A DNA stretch of 50,006 nt from an uncultured Clostridia bacterium (GTDB lineage Bacteria > Bacillota > Clostridia > Oscillospirales > Ruminococcaceae). The stretch lies in assembly GCA_947625125.1 (NCBI GenBank), contig CANQNF010000022.1, forward strand, positions 1 through 50,006, read 5' to 3'. Below the pieces are notes generated by a model that saw nothing but the letters and a program-made list of their open reading frames with translations, did not search any database and had not been told where the DNA came from. The position numbers and the translations under genes are program-made. Below are positions 32,356 to 41,582 of the stretch, piece after piece. Each line of letters starts with the position of its first letter. Within the stretch, counting starts at the first letter, position 1.

Positions 32356-33099
32356 ATGAATTCATACTCCTACCGGCTTGACAGCTTTGAGGGGCCTCTT
32401 GATCTGCTTTTGTTCCTTATAGCGAAGCACAAGCTGAACATCAACGACATAAAGATATCCCTGCTTTTGGAGCAGTACCTCGAATTCATCGACGGCGTCG
32501 AGGAGCAGGACCTTGAGTATGCCGGGGAATTTTTAGAGATGGCCGCCCGGCTGATACTTATAAAAACGCTTTCGCTTTTGCCGAAGCATGAGGAAGCCCT
32601 TGAAATGAAAAGGGAATTGCAGGGCAGGCTCATCGAGTATTCTCTCTGCAAACAGGCTGCCGCACGGCTTCGGGAGAGCTACAAGGGCGACGTCATCTAT
32701 GTGAAGAAGCCGTCCGAAATACAAATCGTCAAGACTTACGCCCACACCCACGACCCCGAGGACCTTTTGGCGGCGTACTTCGGAATCGCCAATCAGCGCC
32801 TGAAAAACAGCCCTGTGCAGGCCTCGGTGTTCCGGCCGATAGTCTCAAAGAGGATAGTTTCGGTCGCTTCAAAGATACTCTTTGTCTTAAGAAGACTTTA
32901 CCGCTCGGGCTCCTGCCGAATGGAGAGCATTTATGACGGAATGACCGACCGCTCCGAGAAAATAGCCACGTTTTTGGCCATTCTTGAGCTCACAAAATCC
33001 GGCAGGATCTCCCTTAACGACGACAACACCGAGATAACGTTCGACCGAAGCGCCAGGCGCCGCAGGCCCAATGAAAGTGTGGATGAATATGCAGATTGA
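32356..33099 (+). CDS. scpA: segregation and condensation protein ScpA
   Basis: A 247-residue kleisin subunit of the SMC-ScpAB condensin. The N-terminal SMC-neck binding part reads FEGPLDLLLFLIAKHKLNI. The charged middle and the C-terminal winged helix (about 170-235; RMESIYDGMTDRSEKIATFLAILEL) are typical. It follows the site-2 protease and overlaps scpB. Confidence 0.95.
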   Translation: MNSYSYRLDSFEGPLDLLLFLIAKHKLNINDIKISLLLEQYLEFIDGVEEQDLEYAGEFLEMAARLILIKTLSLLPKHEEALEMKRELQGRLIEYSLCKQAAARLRESYKGDVIYVKKPSEIQIVKTYAHTHDPEDLLAAYFGIANQRLKNSPVQASVFRPIVSKRIVSVASKILFVLRRLYRSGSCRMESIYDGMTDRSEKIATFLAILELTKSGRISLNDDNTEITFDRSARRRRPNESVDEYAD

Positions 33100-33652
33100 A
33101 GAAAAAATTTCCATAATTGAGGCAATACTCTTTGCCTCCGGCGAGCCGATAGAGTTTGACAAGCTTGCCTACGGCGCAGGAGTCGAGCTGTCCGATCTTC
33201 ATAAGCTCGTGCCGCTGCTCAACTCCGCCTACAGAGATAGGGGCTCGGCCCTTGAGGTCTTAAAGCTTGAGGATTCCTACCAGCTTGCGACAAAAGAGGA
33301 ATTTGCGCCGTATATACGCTCTGCCCTTGAGGCGAAAAGAACTGCCACGCTGTCTCCGGCGGCTATGGAGGCTCTGACCATCATCGCCTACAACCAGCCG
33401 GTGACGAGAAGCTTTGTCGAGGACGTCAGGGGTGTAGATTCAAGCGGAGTCATCACGAATCTTCTTGAAAAGGAGCTTATAGAAGAAGCCGGCAGGCTCG
33501 ACGTCCCGGGCAGGCCGATGGCGTTTAAGACGACCGCGAATTTCCTGCGCTGTTTCAGACTGAGTTCTATCGAGGACCTGCCTCCGCTTCCGTCCGACAA
33601 CTCGCAGATGACCTTTGACGACGTGGGCGAGCAGCCCGTCTCCGAGGAATAA
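33083..33652 (+). CDS. scpB: segregation and condensation protein ScpB
   Basis: A protein of about 189 residues with two winged-helix domains that binds ScpA. The markers are IIEAILFASGEPIEF, LSPAAMEALTIIAYNQPVTR and VRGVDSSGVITNLLEKELI. The start lies inside the end of scpA; I choose ATG 33083 (a second ATG at 33089 is equally possible), giving a 17-nt overlap and coupled translation. A 33-nt gap leads to the DUF2953 gene. Confidence 0.93.
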   Translation: MNMQIEEKISIIEAILFASGEPIEFDKLAYGAGVELSDLHKLVPLLNSAYRDRGSALEVLKLEDSYQLATKEEFAPYIRSALEAKRTATLSPAAMEALTIIAYNQPVTRSFVEDVRGVDSSGVITNLLEKELIEEAGRLDVPGRPMAFKTTANFLRCFRLSSIEDLPPLPSDNSQMTFDDVGEQPVSEE

Positions 33653-33684
33653 GTGCCTAAATAATCTCAGGAAAGGAGAACGGT

Positions 33685-34494
33685 ATGGTCGTACTGTATG
33701 TTATTTTGGGAATACTTGCAGCTGTTATAGTCATACTTGTCGTTCTCCTGCATTTTTCCGTTAAGGCATATATATCCGCCGACAAAAAGCACGTCGATAT
33801 AGATGTGAAATACTTGGGATTTAAGCTCTACAGCTTAAGCGTTCCCGAAAAGGAAAAACCGCCCGAGGAGAGTCCTCCCGAGGAAATTAAAGAACCCGAA
33901 ATCGAGCTTACGGAGCTTGAATTGATTGATTCCACGAGCAAAGACGACTTGGCGGAAATTCATAAAAAAATAGAAGAATCTTCGGTGCAGAATTCGCCCG
34001 CAGATAATGCCGAACCGCCGCAGGATGCGCCAAAAGAGCCGGAAGACGATTCCGCCGAGAATGACGGTCCGGAGGAGAAAAAGCCGAAGCCGTCGCTTTT
34101 GGACATGTGGAACGAGTACAAAAAGTACATCCCCGCCGGAAAAAAAGCATTCAGAAAGCTTCTGAAGCTGATAAGATTCCGCGATTTGAATTTATCCCTT
34201 ACAGTCGGAAACGACGACCCTTATAAGGCGGGCCTGAACTTCGGCAGGATAAACGCCGCTGTCTATTCGGTTTTGGGATTTTTATGCACGGTATTCAGCG
34301 TGACGATAGATAAAACCGAAATCAAATGCGACTTTGAAAACAAAACCACGGATTTTTCCGTCAGCACGGCGATATTTGTAAGACCGAGCGCTGTAGTCGC
34401 CCTGGCGGTATATTTGGGGATATACTATCTCAAAATAAGAAGCAGTATGAAAAAACTTGAAAAACAAGCTTTTGCAAAGGAGAATTCCAAATGA
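33685..34494 (+). CDS. DUF2953 (YtfI-like) membrane protein
   Basis: A 269-residue protein of the DUF2953 type. A first membrane helix (about 3-26) is followed by a long acidic, proline-rich insert (about 55-130), then a conserved part with LRFRDLNLSLTVGNDDPYKAGLNFGRINAAVYSVLG split across about 170-205, and a last hydrophobic stretch (about 233-251). In Bacillus ytfI is next to ytfJ; here the ytfJ-like gene follows with a 4-nt overlap. The function is unknown, probably spore-related. Confidence 0.82.
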   Translation: MVVLYVILGILAAVIVILVVLLHFSVKAYISADKKHVDIDVKYLGFKLYSLSVPEKEKPPEESPPEEIKEPEIELTELELIDSTSKDDLAEIHKKIEESSVQNSPADNAEPPQDAPKEPEDDSAENDGPEEKKPKPSLLDMWNEYKKYIPAGKKAFRKLLKLIRFRDLNLSLTVGNDDPYKAGLNFGRINAAVYSVLGFLCTVFSVTIDKTEIKCDFENKTTDFSVSTAIFVRPSAVVALAVYLGIYYLKIRSSMKKLEKQAFAKENSK

Positions 34495-34895
34495 ACGAAA
34501 AAAACACAAACCTTGAGATCCTGGTAAAAACATCCATCGAAAAGATCAAGGAAATGGTAGACGTCGAGACTGTCATCGGCAAGCCCATCGTCACCGGAAA
34601 CAATACGACTATAATTCCCGTGTCGAGAGTTTCGGTAGGATTCGGCTCCGGCGGGTCAGATCTTCCCACCAAGCAGTCTGCCGAATACTTCGGCGGCGGC
34701 GCAGGAGGAGGAGTCTCCATCCAGCCCATCGCGTTTATCGTCATCATGCCCGACGGCAACGTAAGGCTTTTACAGCTCACCGTCAACGCAGCCAAGGAAA
34801 ACGCCGCTTTAGCGATTCTTCCCGACCTCGTCGACAAGGTCAGCGCCATCATCTCCTCTAAAAAAGCTCCCGCCGACGAAGAACCGGCAGAGTAA
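34491..34895 (+). CDS. ytfJ: GerW/YtfJ-family sporulation protein
   Basis: A 134-residue protein of the YtfJ (GerW) family, required in Bacillus for normal spore germination. Core features are VETVIGKPIVTGNNTTIIPV, a glycine-rich loop (FGSGGSD and EYFGGGAGGGVSIQP), and FIVIMPDGNVRLLQL. It overlaps DUF2953 by 4 nt. Its presence is one of the better hints that the host can, or once could, form spores. Confidence 0.9.
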   Translation: MNEKNTNLEILVKTSIEKIKEMVDVETVIGKPIVTGNNTTIIPVSRVSVGFGSGGSDLPTKQSAEYFGGGAGGGVSIQPIAFIVIMPDGNVRLLQLTVNAAKENAALAILPDLVDKVSAIISSKKAPADEEPAE

Positions 34896-34967
34896 TAATT
34901 CCGAACGTATTATTTTTCGTATCCTGAGCAAACTATTCCCGAAGTCTTTTTCGGAGGATGGTTTATC

Positions 34968-36026
34968 ATGGACCTTATCAGAAAAATGGTCGTCTGCATG
35001 ATCTGTCTTGTGGTCATGGCGACGGTCATCTGTTTACGAGTAAGCGCCTACGGCGCCGAAAATATAGTCACAAACGCAAAGGCGTCTGTTCTCATCGACG
35101 CCGACAGCGGCAGGGTATTATACTCTAAAAATCCCGAACGCCGGCTTCCCATGGCAAGCACGACGAAGATAATGTCGGTCATTCTGACTCTTGAATCGGG
35201 AGATCTCGACTGCGAATTCACGGTAGACCCCGATGCAATCAAGGTCGAGGGCTCGTCGATGGGTCTTTTGGAGGGCGATACCGTTACCAAGAGAAAGCTC
35301 TGCTTCGGCATGCTCCTTCCGAGCGGCAACGACTCCGCAAACGCAGCAGCCGTGGCGGTCGCGGGCTCATCTGAAAGATTCGTCGGGATGATGAATAAAA
35401 AGGCAGTTGAGCTCGGTCTTGGAAACACCCATTTCGTCACCCCGTCCGGCCTTGACGACTTTACCGAGGACCACTACTCGACTGCCGAGGATATGGCGAA
35501 GCTTACGGCATATGCTGTAAAAAACCGTGATTTCAGAGAAATCTGCTCGACCGCTTCAACAAGTATAGACCTCGGAGGCAGAAGCGTCTGGCTGAATAAT
35601 ACTAACAAGCTTTTAAGCAGCTGCGACGGGGTATTCGGAGTCAAGACGGGCTTTACCGACAAGGCCGGAAGATGCCTTATTACGGCATGCGAGCGCGAGG
35701 GGATAACGCTTATATGCGTGACCCTCGGAGATTCCACCGACTGGATAGACCACGAAAAGCTCCTTGATTACGGCTTTTCACGTCTTGAGAAAGTCACACT
35801 CGGCGGAGAGAAATACGAGATTCCCGTCAGCGGAGGCAGCAAAAAATGCGCCGAAATAACCTGCCCGGAATTTACCTTAAGCCTTGAAAAAGGGGACTCG
35901 GAAAGGGTCGAAAAGCGCGTTATCCTCCCGCAGTTTATCTATGAGGGAGAGAGCGGCGCCGTCGGAAAAATAATATATTATCTCGACGGCGGTGTTTTAA
36001 AGGTTTGCGATCTTATAATAAATTAA
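34968..36026 (+). CDS. D-alanyl-D-alanine carboxypeptidase (DacF/DacB type)
   Basis: A 352-residue S11 peptidase that trims peptidoglycan pentapeptides. It has a signal peptide (about 1-30, cleavage near SAYGA), the catalytic SxxK (Ser64-Lys67), SGN (119-121) and KTG (226-228), and a C-terminal beta-rich PBP5-like domain. In Bacillus a dac gene also sits with scpAB and rluB. A spore-cortex role is suggested by the context only. GGAGG precedes the ATG. Confidence 0.92.
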   Translation: MDLIRKMVVCMICLVVMATVICLRVSAYGAENIVTNAKASVLIDADSGRVLYSKNPERRLPMASTTKIMSVILTLESGDLDCEFTVDPDAIKVEGSSMGLLEGDTVTKRKLCFGMLLPSGNDSANAAAVAVAGSSERFVGMMNKKAVELGLGNTHFVTPSGLDDFTEDHYSTAEDMAKLTAYAVKNRDFREICSTASTSIDLGGRSVWLNNTNKLLSSCDGVFGVKTGFTDKAGRCLITACEREGITLICVTLGDSTDWIDHEKLLDYGFSRLEKVTLGGEKYEIPVSGGSKKCAEITCPEFTLSLEKGDSERVEKRVILPQFIYEGESGAVGKIIYYLDGGVLKVCDLIIN

Positions 36027-36045
36027 GATTTTTTGGAGACATAAC

Positions 36046-36813
36046 ATGGAAGACAGACTACAGAAAATACTGAGCGCAAGCGGCTTTTGTTCACGCAGAG
36101 AGGCGGAGGAGATAATCGCCGCCGGCCGCGTCAGGGTAAACGGCAGGCCCTGCAAGCTCGGCGACAAGGCCGATATCTCAAAGGATATAATCAGCCTCGA
36201 CGGCGTTATAATCGACACATCCGTTATAAAGGACAAGGTCTATATTATGCTCAATAAGCCGAGGGGATATGTGACCACCACCTCGGACGAGCTTGAGCGC
36301 AAATGCGTTATGGACCTTATCCCCGAGGAGTACGGCCGCGTTTTCCCGATAGGCAGGCTCGACCGCAACTCCGAGGGTCTGCTGCTTTTTACAAACGACG
36401 GAGATTTTGCCAATAAAATAATGCATCCGAGCGGCCATATCTCCAAAACATACAGAGTGACCGTTCGGCCGTCCGTCAACGAGGAGCAGCTGACTCAGCT
36501 TGCAAAGGGCGTAGATTTGGACGGCGTCAAGACTCTCCCGGCGACGGTCTCCGTTTTATCGGAGGAAGATGGCAGGGTAGTCCTGCAACTCACCATTAGA
36601 GAGGGCAAAAACCGCCAGATACGGCGGATGTGCGAGGCGGTGGGACTTGAAGTCGCAAGGCTTAAAAGAATTTCCATAGGTCCCCTTAAGCTCGGAATGT
36701 TAAAGCCGGGGGCGTGCAGAGAACTCACCCCGCAGGAACTCAGCGCCATTCGCGGCAGCCTAAGAAAGGAAGAAGAGAAAAATGCTTCAGATAATAAAAA
36801 AAGACGGCGTTGA
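36046..36813 (+). CDS. rluB: pseudouridine synthase RluB
   Basis: A 255-residue enzyme that isomerises a uridine in 23S rRNA. It has an N-terminal S4 domain (about 3-50, QKILSASGFCSRREAEEII) and a catalytic domain with GRLDRNSEGLLLFTNDG (catalytic Asp) and REGKNRQIRRM. The C-terminus is basic. It lies in the conserved scpA-scpB-dac-rluB order. The next gene starts 32 nt before its stop. Confidence 0.94.
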   Translation: MEDRLQKILSASGFCSRREAEEIIAAGRVRVNGRPCKLGDKADISKDIISLDGVIIDTSVIKDKVYIMLNKPRGYVTTTSDELERKCVMDLIPEEYGRVFPIGRLDRNSEGLLLFTNDGDFANKIMHPSGHISKTYRVTVRPSVNEEQLTQLAKGVDLDGVKTLPATVSVLSEEDGRVVLQLTIREGKNRQIRRMCEAVGLEVARLKRISIGPLKLGMLKPGACRELTPQELSAIRGSLRKEEEKNASDNKKRRR

Positions 36814-37147
36814 CGGCTATGAGAGCATTATCCGCGACCTTGGCGCAGACCCCGATAACGTCAGCGTTTCGGAGGCTGTCGACGGTGAAAGCGTCAACGG
36901 TTACGGAATTTATAACATCACTCCCGACGCGATGACCGTCTATAAAATCAGCTATGGCGATGACTTAATGCTCGCGGACGGGATTTTAAGAAGCGTTCTG
37001 TTTTTGGCAACCCTCAAGGAAGTGGAAAAAGCGCTTTTGTTAAACGGCTCAGAAGCTCTTGCCAAGAAACTCGGCATGATAAAAGAGGGGAATATTTTGG
37101 AGCCTATTTCGGATATTTTCGGCGGATGCGAAAGCTGCAAAAAGTAA
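36782..37147 (+). CDS. conserved-looking protein of unknown function
   Basis: A 121-residue acidic protein that I do not recognise. It is soluble, with a predicted mixed alpha/beta start (MLQIIKKDGVDGYESIIRDL) and a helical middle (about 60-100). The CESCKK end could bind metal or form a disulfide. It starts within rluB (32-nt overlap) with AAGGAAGAAG upstream, so it is probably co-expressed. Codon use looks like its neighbours. Confidence 0.65.
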   Translation: MLQIIKKDGVDGYESIIRDLGADPDNVSVSEAVDGESVNGYGIYNITPDAMTVYKISYGDDLMLADGILRSVLFLATLKEVEKALLLNGSEALAKKLGMIKEGNILEPISDIFGGCESCKK

Positions 37148-37176
37148 AGCTTAATAAAATCTTAATAATTTACATA

Positions 37177-37205
37177 TTGATTCTTAATAATTTTTGCGGT
37201 ATATT
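37177..37205 (+). promoter_or_regulatory. sigma-A-type promoter before the 37226 gene
   Basis: TTGATT (37177-37182) and TATATT (37200-37205) are 17 bp apart in an AT-rich gap. Confidence 0.6.
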
Positions 37206-37225
37206 ACTTTGAAAGCGGTGGGAAA

Positions 37226-37753
37226 ATGAAAAATCTCAGCTTCAAGCTTGCTTTCGGCGGAGTTGCGTCAGCGCTTTGCATTATTTTGATGTTCTCGGCT
37301 TCGTTCGTGCCCCTGATGACGTATGTTTTCCCGATGTTTTCGGGGCTTTTGATATACGCCGTGAGCATTGAATGCGGAAAAAAGACCGGAATAGGGGCTT
37401 ACATAAGCGTATCGGCGCTGCTTTTAATGCTCTCGCCGGAAAAAGAATCCGTTTTCATGTTCGTATTCTTTTTCGGCTATTATCCGATACTTTCCGTCGC
37501 GCTCGACAGAATTTCCTCAAAGGCGGTGCGGTGGATAATTCGTTTTCTTGTGTTTAATATTTCGGTCACGGCGGCATATGTTATACTGATGAAAGTGCTC
37601 GTGGCGGTCGAAAGCGAGGACTTCACAGCAATTACCGCCGGGCTTACGCTGTTACTCGGAAATATCGTTTTGGTAGTATATGAGATAATGTTCCGCAGAC
37701 TCTCGGAAAAATATGTAAACGTCTACCGCAAAAAGCTTTTCAGGAGAAAATAA
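37226..37753 (+). CDS. small polytopic membrane protein, possibly ECF S-component-like
   Basis: A 175-residue protein with five to six hydrophobic segments. The N-terminal LAFGGVASALCIILMFSASF and the overall size recall ECF-transporter S components, but I cannot name a substrate family and no T or A components are near. A basic C-terminus (YRKKLFRRK) would lie in the cytoplasm. It has its own promoter and is followed after 20 bp by the VTT-domain gene. Confidence 0.7.
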   Translation: MKNLSFKLAFGGVASALCIILMFSASFVPLMTYVFPMFSGLLIYAVSIECGKKTGIGAYISVSALLLMLSPEKESVFMFVFFFGYYPILSVALDRISSKAVRWIIRFLVFNISVTAAYVILMKVLVAVESEDFTAITAGLTLLLGNIVLVVYEIMFRRLSEKYVNVYRKKLFRRK

Positions 37754-37773
37754 CTCACATAAAGAGGATAAAA

Positions 37774-38496
37774 ATGTCAGATAAAACAAAGAAAATAGTT
37801 AAATTTTCCGCGCTTATTATTTTTATAGCAGTCACGGCGGCTCTCACCGTCGTCTGCATACCCATGATACCCATGCTGACGAGCGAAGAGGGCCGAATAA
37901 GGCTTGAAGAAATAGTCGGCGGCATAGTCCGCGAAAACCTTGTCCTCGGCGTAGGGGCGTTTTTACTTTTGCAGTTTTTGCAGGTAGTTGTGGCGCTCAT
38001 CCCGGGCGGGCTCATACAGATTCTCGGCGGAGTTATTTTCGGAGGCTTCTGGGGGACTATACTCTGCCTTATCGGGACTTTAATAGGCGAAATTGCCGTT
38101 TTTTACATCGTAAGGCTTCTCGGGATGCCGATAGTAGAGGCGATAGTCGATTCAAAGGGCATAAAGCGCCTGAGCTTTTTACAGGATGAAAAAAAGTGCG
38201 AACTTGCGGTGTTTATACTGTTTCTTCTGCCGGTCATGCCCAAGGACGCCCTGACTTACTTAGCGCCGTTGACAAAGATCAAACCCTCGACGTTCTTTAT
38301 TTTATCCATGCTTGCAAGATCTCCCGGGCTGATTTTATCAAACGTTTTCGGCTCATCCCTAAGTGAGGGCAACGTCATGATAGCCGTGATACTTTTTATC
38401 ATCGTCGCCGTCATCGGTCTTGTCTGCATACTCTACCGCGACAGGATTATAAACGCTTTCAAATCTGCAAAAAAATCAAAGCATATAGCGAAATAA
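37774..38496 (+). CDS. TVP38/TMEM64 (VTT/DedA-like) membrane protein
   Basis: A 240-residue protein of the TVP38 family. Markers are ALIPGGLIQILGGVIFGGFWGTILCLIG split over about 70-100, the re-entrant motif FLLPVMPKDALTYLAPLT, and five to six hydrophobic segments. Related DedA/VTT proteins move lipids such as undecaprenyl phosphate across membranes, and the function here is inferred only from that. A short terminator follows directly. Confidence 0.88.
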   Translation: MSDKTKKIVKFSALIIFIAVTAALTVVCIPMIPMLTSEEGRIRLEEIVGGIVRENLVLGVGAFLLLQFLQVVVALIPGGLIQILGGVIFGGFWGTILCLIGTLIGEIAVFYIVRLLGMPIVEAIVDSKGIKRLSFLQDEKKCELAVFILFLLPVMPKDALTYLAPLTKIKPSTFFILSMLARSPGLILSNVFGSSLSEGNVMIAVILFIIVAVIGLVCILYRDRIINAFKSAKKSKHIAK

Positions 38497-38516
38497 ACGG
38501 GCATGCCCCGTTTTTT
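38496..38516 (+). terminator. rho-independent terminator
   Basis: AACGGG (38496-38501) pairs with CCCGTT (38507-38512), followed by TTTT. It ends the scpAB-rluB-VTT region before the GH115 gene. Confidence 0.75.
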
Positions 38517-38568
38517 CTTGCATAAAAAGCAAAATAGCTTGCAATAAGGCCGCATTTTTTAAAAACAG

Positions 38569-38597
38569 TGGAAATAGCTCTTAAATTATGCTATACT
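38569..38597 (+). promoter_or_regulatory. sigma-A-type promoter of the GH115 gene
   Basis: TGGAAA (38569-38574) and TATACT (38592-38597) are 17 bp apart. No catabolite operator is obvious. Confidence 0.55.
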
Positions 38598-38627
38598 GAT
38601 TAAAAAAATTAAAAGGAGTTTTTGGGG

Positions 38628-41567
38628 ATGAATTTTAAAATATATTCAGGCGGCGCTCTTGCGCAGATTCTCGTTGAGGATTCCGCCTTTGAGGGCGTAA
38701 AGCTTGTTGCGAACGCCCATGCGGACGATATAAAGCTTGTCTGCGGAAAAAAGCCGGAGATAGTCTCAAGCGTTTCGGGCATCAGTTCTGGGAGCGTTAT
38801 CATAGCCGCGACCGTCGGAAAAAGCAGTCTTTTGGACAGCCTTGATATCGACGTTTCGGAAATTTCCGGCAAACGCGAGGTCTATTCTCTTACATATGTC
38901 AAAGACCCGTTTGATGGAGTCTCTGAGGCTCTTGTCGTTGCCGGCAGCGACAAGAGGGGAACCATCTACGGAATTTTCGACATCTCGGAGCGTATCGGCG
39001 TTTCACCTCTTGTCTATTGGGGAGACGTCCTGCCGAAGCAGCGCGACGAAGTGACGGTAGATATCGGCGACGGCTTCGTCTCAAAAGAACCCTCCGTCAG
39101 GTACAGAGGACTCTTTATAAACGACGATTGGCCGGCGTTCGGAGGCTGGTGCCACGAGCGCTTCGGCGGCTATAATGCCAAAGCATACGAGCCGGTATTC
39201 CAGCTTTTGTTAAGGTTAAAGGGCAACTACCTCTGGCCGGGGATGTGGACGGGCATCTTTTCCGAAGAGGGCCCGGGGCTTTTGAATGCCGAGCTTGCCG
39301 ACAAGTACGGCATCGTCATGGGCGCTTCTCATCACGAGCCGATGTGCCGTGCCGGAGCCGAGTGGCAGAAAATCTATAAGCAGTACGGCGACGACAACAC
39401 CTGGAGCTTTATCTCCAACAAAGATGCCATCACCGAGTTCTGGCGGGACGGCTTAAAGCGCAACAAGGACTTTGAAAACGTCATCACGGTCGGCATGAGA
39501 GGCGAGAACGACAGCCTGCTTCTCGGAAAAAACGCCACTCTCGAAGACAACATAAACGTCCTCAGAAACGTAATTTTAACGCAGAACGAGCTGATGAAAG
39601 AAATCGTGAATCCGAAGCTTTCTGAAATTCCGAGAATGCTTGCACTTTATTACGAGGTCGAGGACTTTTATCACGGCGACAAGACCGCAAAGGGCCTTAA
39701 AAACTGGGACGCCTTAGACGGTGTCATACTCATGCTCTGCGACGACACCTACGGGAATTTAAGATTTCTGCCGGATGAGACGGACCGCGACCACAACGGC
39801 GGCTTCGGCATGTATTATCACTACGACTACCACGGCTCGCCCATCTCATATGAGTGGATGAACACCAACCGCCTTTCCAAGACCTGGGAGCAGATGTCGA
39901 TGGCGTACGACTACGGCGTCCGCGACCTCTGGATAGTCAATTTGGGCGATATCAAGGGTCTCGAGTATCCTCTTTGTTACTTCATGGACCTTGCATACGA
40001 CTTTGAAAAATACGGCACCAACGCCCGCAATTCGGTCGAGGGATATGTTAAAAACTGGGTCAAAAAGCAGTACGGCGACTGGTTTGAAAAAGAGCAGCTC
40101 GACGATATATACACCGTTTTAAACGGCTACACCAAGCTCAACAACGCCCGCACGCCGGAGTCGATGAACCAGTACGTCTACGCTCCTATAAACTTCAACG
40201 AGGGCAAGAGAGTTTACGACGAATGTGAATATATCATCGATCTTGCGACCAAGCTTTATAAGACCGCTCCCGAGCCGATAAAGGCGTCCGTTTTCTATGA
40301 AATTTATTATCCGGCAGTCGCTTCTTTGAACTTCGTTCAGATGTCGATAGAAGCCGGCTGGAATACGTTCTATGCTTCCCACGGCAGTCTCGCCGCAAAT
40401 AAATATTTAAACTGCGTTAAGGACAGAGTGGCGCTCGATTATAAGCTTCACAGCGAGTACGACAGGCTTCTTGACGGCAAGTGGGTGCACATGGCAGATT
40501 CCGCCCACCACGGTTTCAGAAGCTGGAACAACGAGGACTGGAGATATCCGACGGTAAGCGAGGTCATCCCGGTGCCGTCCTGTAAGTCCTATGTATCATT
40601 TGCAGGCCGTGAGACATACTCCATAGGCACCTATTGGGTGTCGTCGCCGGTTCTTGAAAACCGAGAATTCAGGCGCCCCGACGTCGAAAAGATAACCATT
40701 AACATCGAGACCGGCAGCTCTGCCGAGCTTCACTATGAAATAAAGTGCAACAAGGACTGGCTCAGATTCGAGCGCACGTCGGGCGTTCTCACTCCCGAAG
40801 AGGGAATCGCTCACGTCGACGTTTACTGCCTGCGGGATAAGCTTTCCGGCGAGGACGTCGCGGATATCTCCGTCAACTGCATTTTCCGCACCGACGATAT
40901 GTCCGAAAAGGACAACGAAGTCATGTACGATAAGCCCATCGGCAGGACTACCGCCAAGATGAAAGTCTACGCCGGAGGCAAATTTGACTACCCTGCCGGG
41001 ACCTACGTCGACACCGAGGGCTATGTTTCGATGGAGGCAAGCGGCTATACATCGCTTAAGGACGGCGACGGCTGCGGCTGGAGGAGCATTGACCACCTCT
41101 CAAGGCTCGACACTCCCGCCATGAAAGTCTTCCCGTCAAATTCCTGCTTTATAGGCAACGATACCGACGAGTATATCTCGGACAACGTCCCGTACATGGA
41201 GTATACGTTTGCCATCGAAAAGGGAGGAGAATACGAGGCTATGCTCTATCTTTCGACGAGAAATCCCGTGGCGATGTATGCCAAATTAAGGGTCGGCGTA
41301 GGAGTCAACGGCGCCGCTCCCGAGGTGGTTTATACCGTTGCCAAGGACTATAAACCGGGCATGCACGGCAGCGCCAATTGGGGAAACGATGTGCTTGAAA
41401 AGGTAAGGACGGTCAAGACTAAAATGAATCTTAAACCCGGCCTCAACACCGTAAGAATTTACGGCGGCGACCCGAACATCATTCTCGAAAAGACCGTTAT
41501 ATATCCCGACGGAAAGCAGCCGCCTAAGACCTATTTCGGAGCACCCGAAAGCTACAGGATAAAGTGA
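38628..41567 (+). CDS. GH115 alpha-glucuronidase
   Basis: A 979-residue glycoside hydrolase family 115 enzyme, which removes (4-O-methyl)glucuronic acid from xylan side chains. Family hallmarks are PSVRYRGLFINDDWPAFGGW, LKGNYLWPGMW, GIVMGASHHEPMCR, ITVGMRGENDS and YYHYDYHGSP. The C-terminal region (about 650-979) contains beta-sandwich domains. There is no signal peptide, so it acts in the cytosol on imported oligosaccharides. The ATG at 38628 has AAAGGAG ten bases upstream. No transporter or other xylanase gene is adjacent. Confidence 0.93.
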   Translation: MNFKIYSGGALAQILVEDSAFEGVKLVANAHADDIKLVCGKKPEIVSSVSGISSGSVIIAATVGKSSLLDSLDIDVSEISGKREVYSLTYVKDPFDGVSEALVVAGSDKRGTIYGIFDISERIGVSPLVYWGDVLPKQRDEVTVDIGDGFVSKEPSVRYRGLFINDDWPAFGGWCHERFGGYNAKAYEPVFQLLLRLKGNYLWPGMWTGIFSEEGPGLLNAELADKYGIVMGASHHEPMCRAGAEWQKIYKQYGDDNTWSFISNKDAITEFWRDGLKRNKDFENVITVGMRGENDSLLLGKNATLEDNINVLRNVILTQNELMKEIVNPKLSEIPRMLALYYEVEDFYHGDKTAKGLKNWDALDGVILMLCDDTYGNLRFLPDETDRDHNGGFGMYYHYDYHGSPISYEWMNTNRLSKTWEQMSMAYDYGVRDLWIVNLGDIKGLEYPLCYFMDLAYDFEKYGTNARNSVEGYVKNWVKKQYGDWFEKEQLDDIYTVLNGYTKLNNARTPESMNQYVYAPINFNEGKRVYDECEYIIDLATKLYKTAPEPIKASVFYEIYYPAVASLNFVQMSIEAGWNTFYASHGSLAANKYLNCVKDRVALDYKLHSEYDRLLDGKWVHMADSAHHGFRSWNNEDWRYPTVSEVIPVPSCKSYVSFAGRETYSIGTYWVSSPVLENREFRRPDVEKITINIETGSSAELHYEIKCNKDWLRFERTSGVLTPEEGIAHVDVYCLRDKLSGEDVADISVNCIFRTDDMSEKDNEVMYDKPIGRTTAKMKVYAGGKFDYPAGTYVDTEGYVSMEASGYTSLKDGDGCGWRSIDHLSRLDTPAMKVFPSNSCFIGNDTDEYISDNVPYMEYTFAIEKGGEYEAMLYLSTRNPVAMYAKLRVGVGVNGAAPEVVYTVAKDYKPGMHGSANWGNDVLEKVRTVKTKMNLKPGLNTVRIYGGDPNIILEKTVIYPDGKQPPKTYFGAPESYRIK

Positions 41568-41582
41568 TATTGGAGGCGCAAA

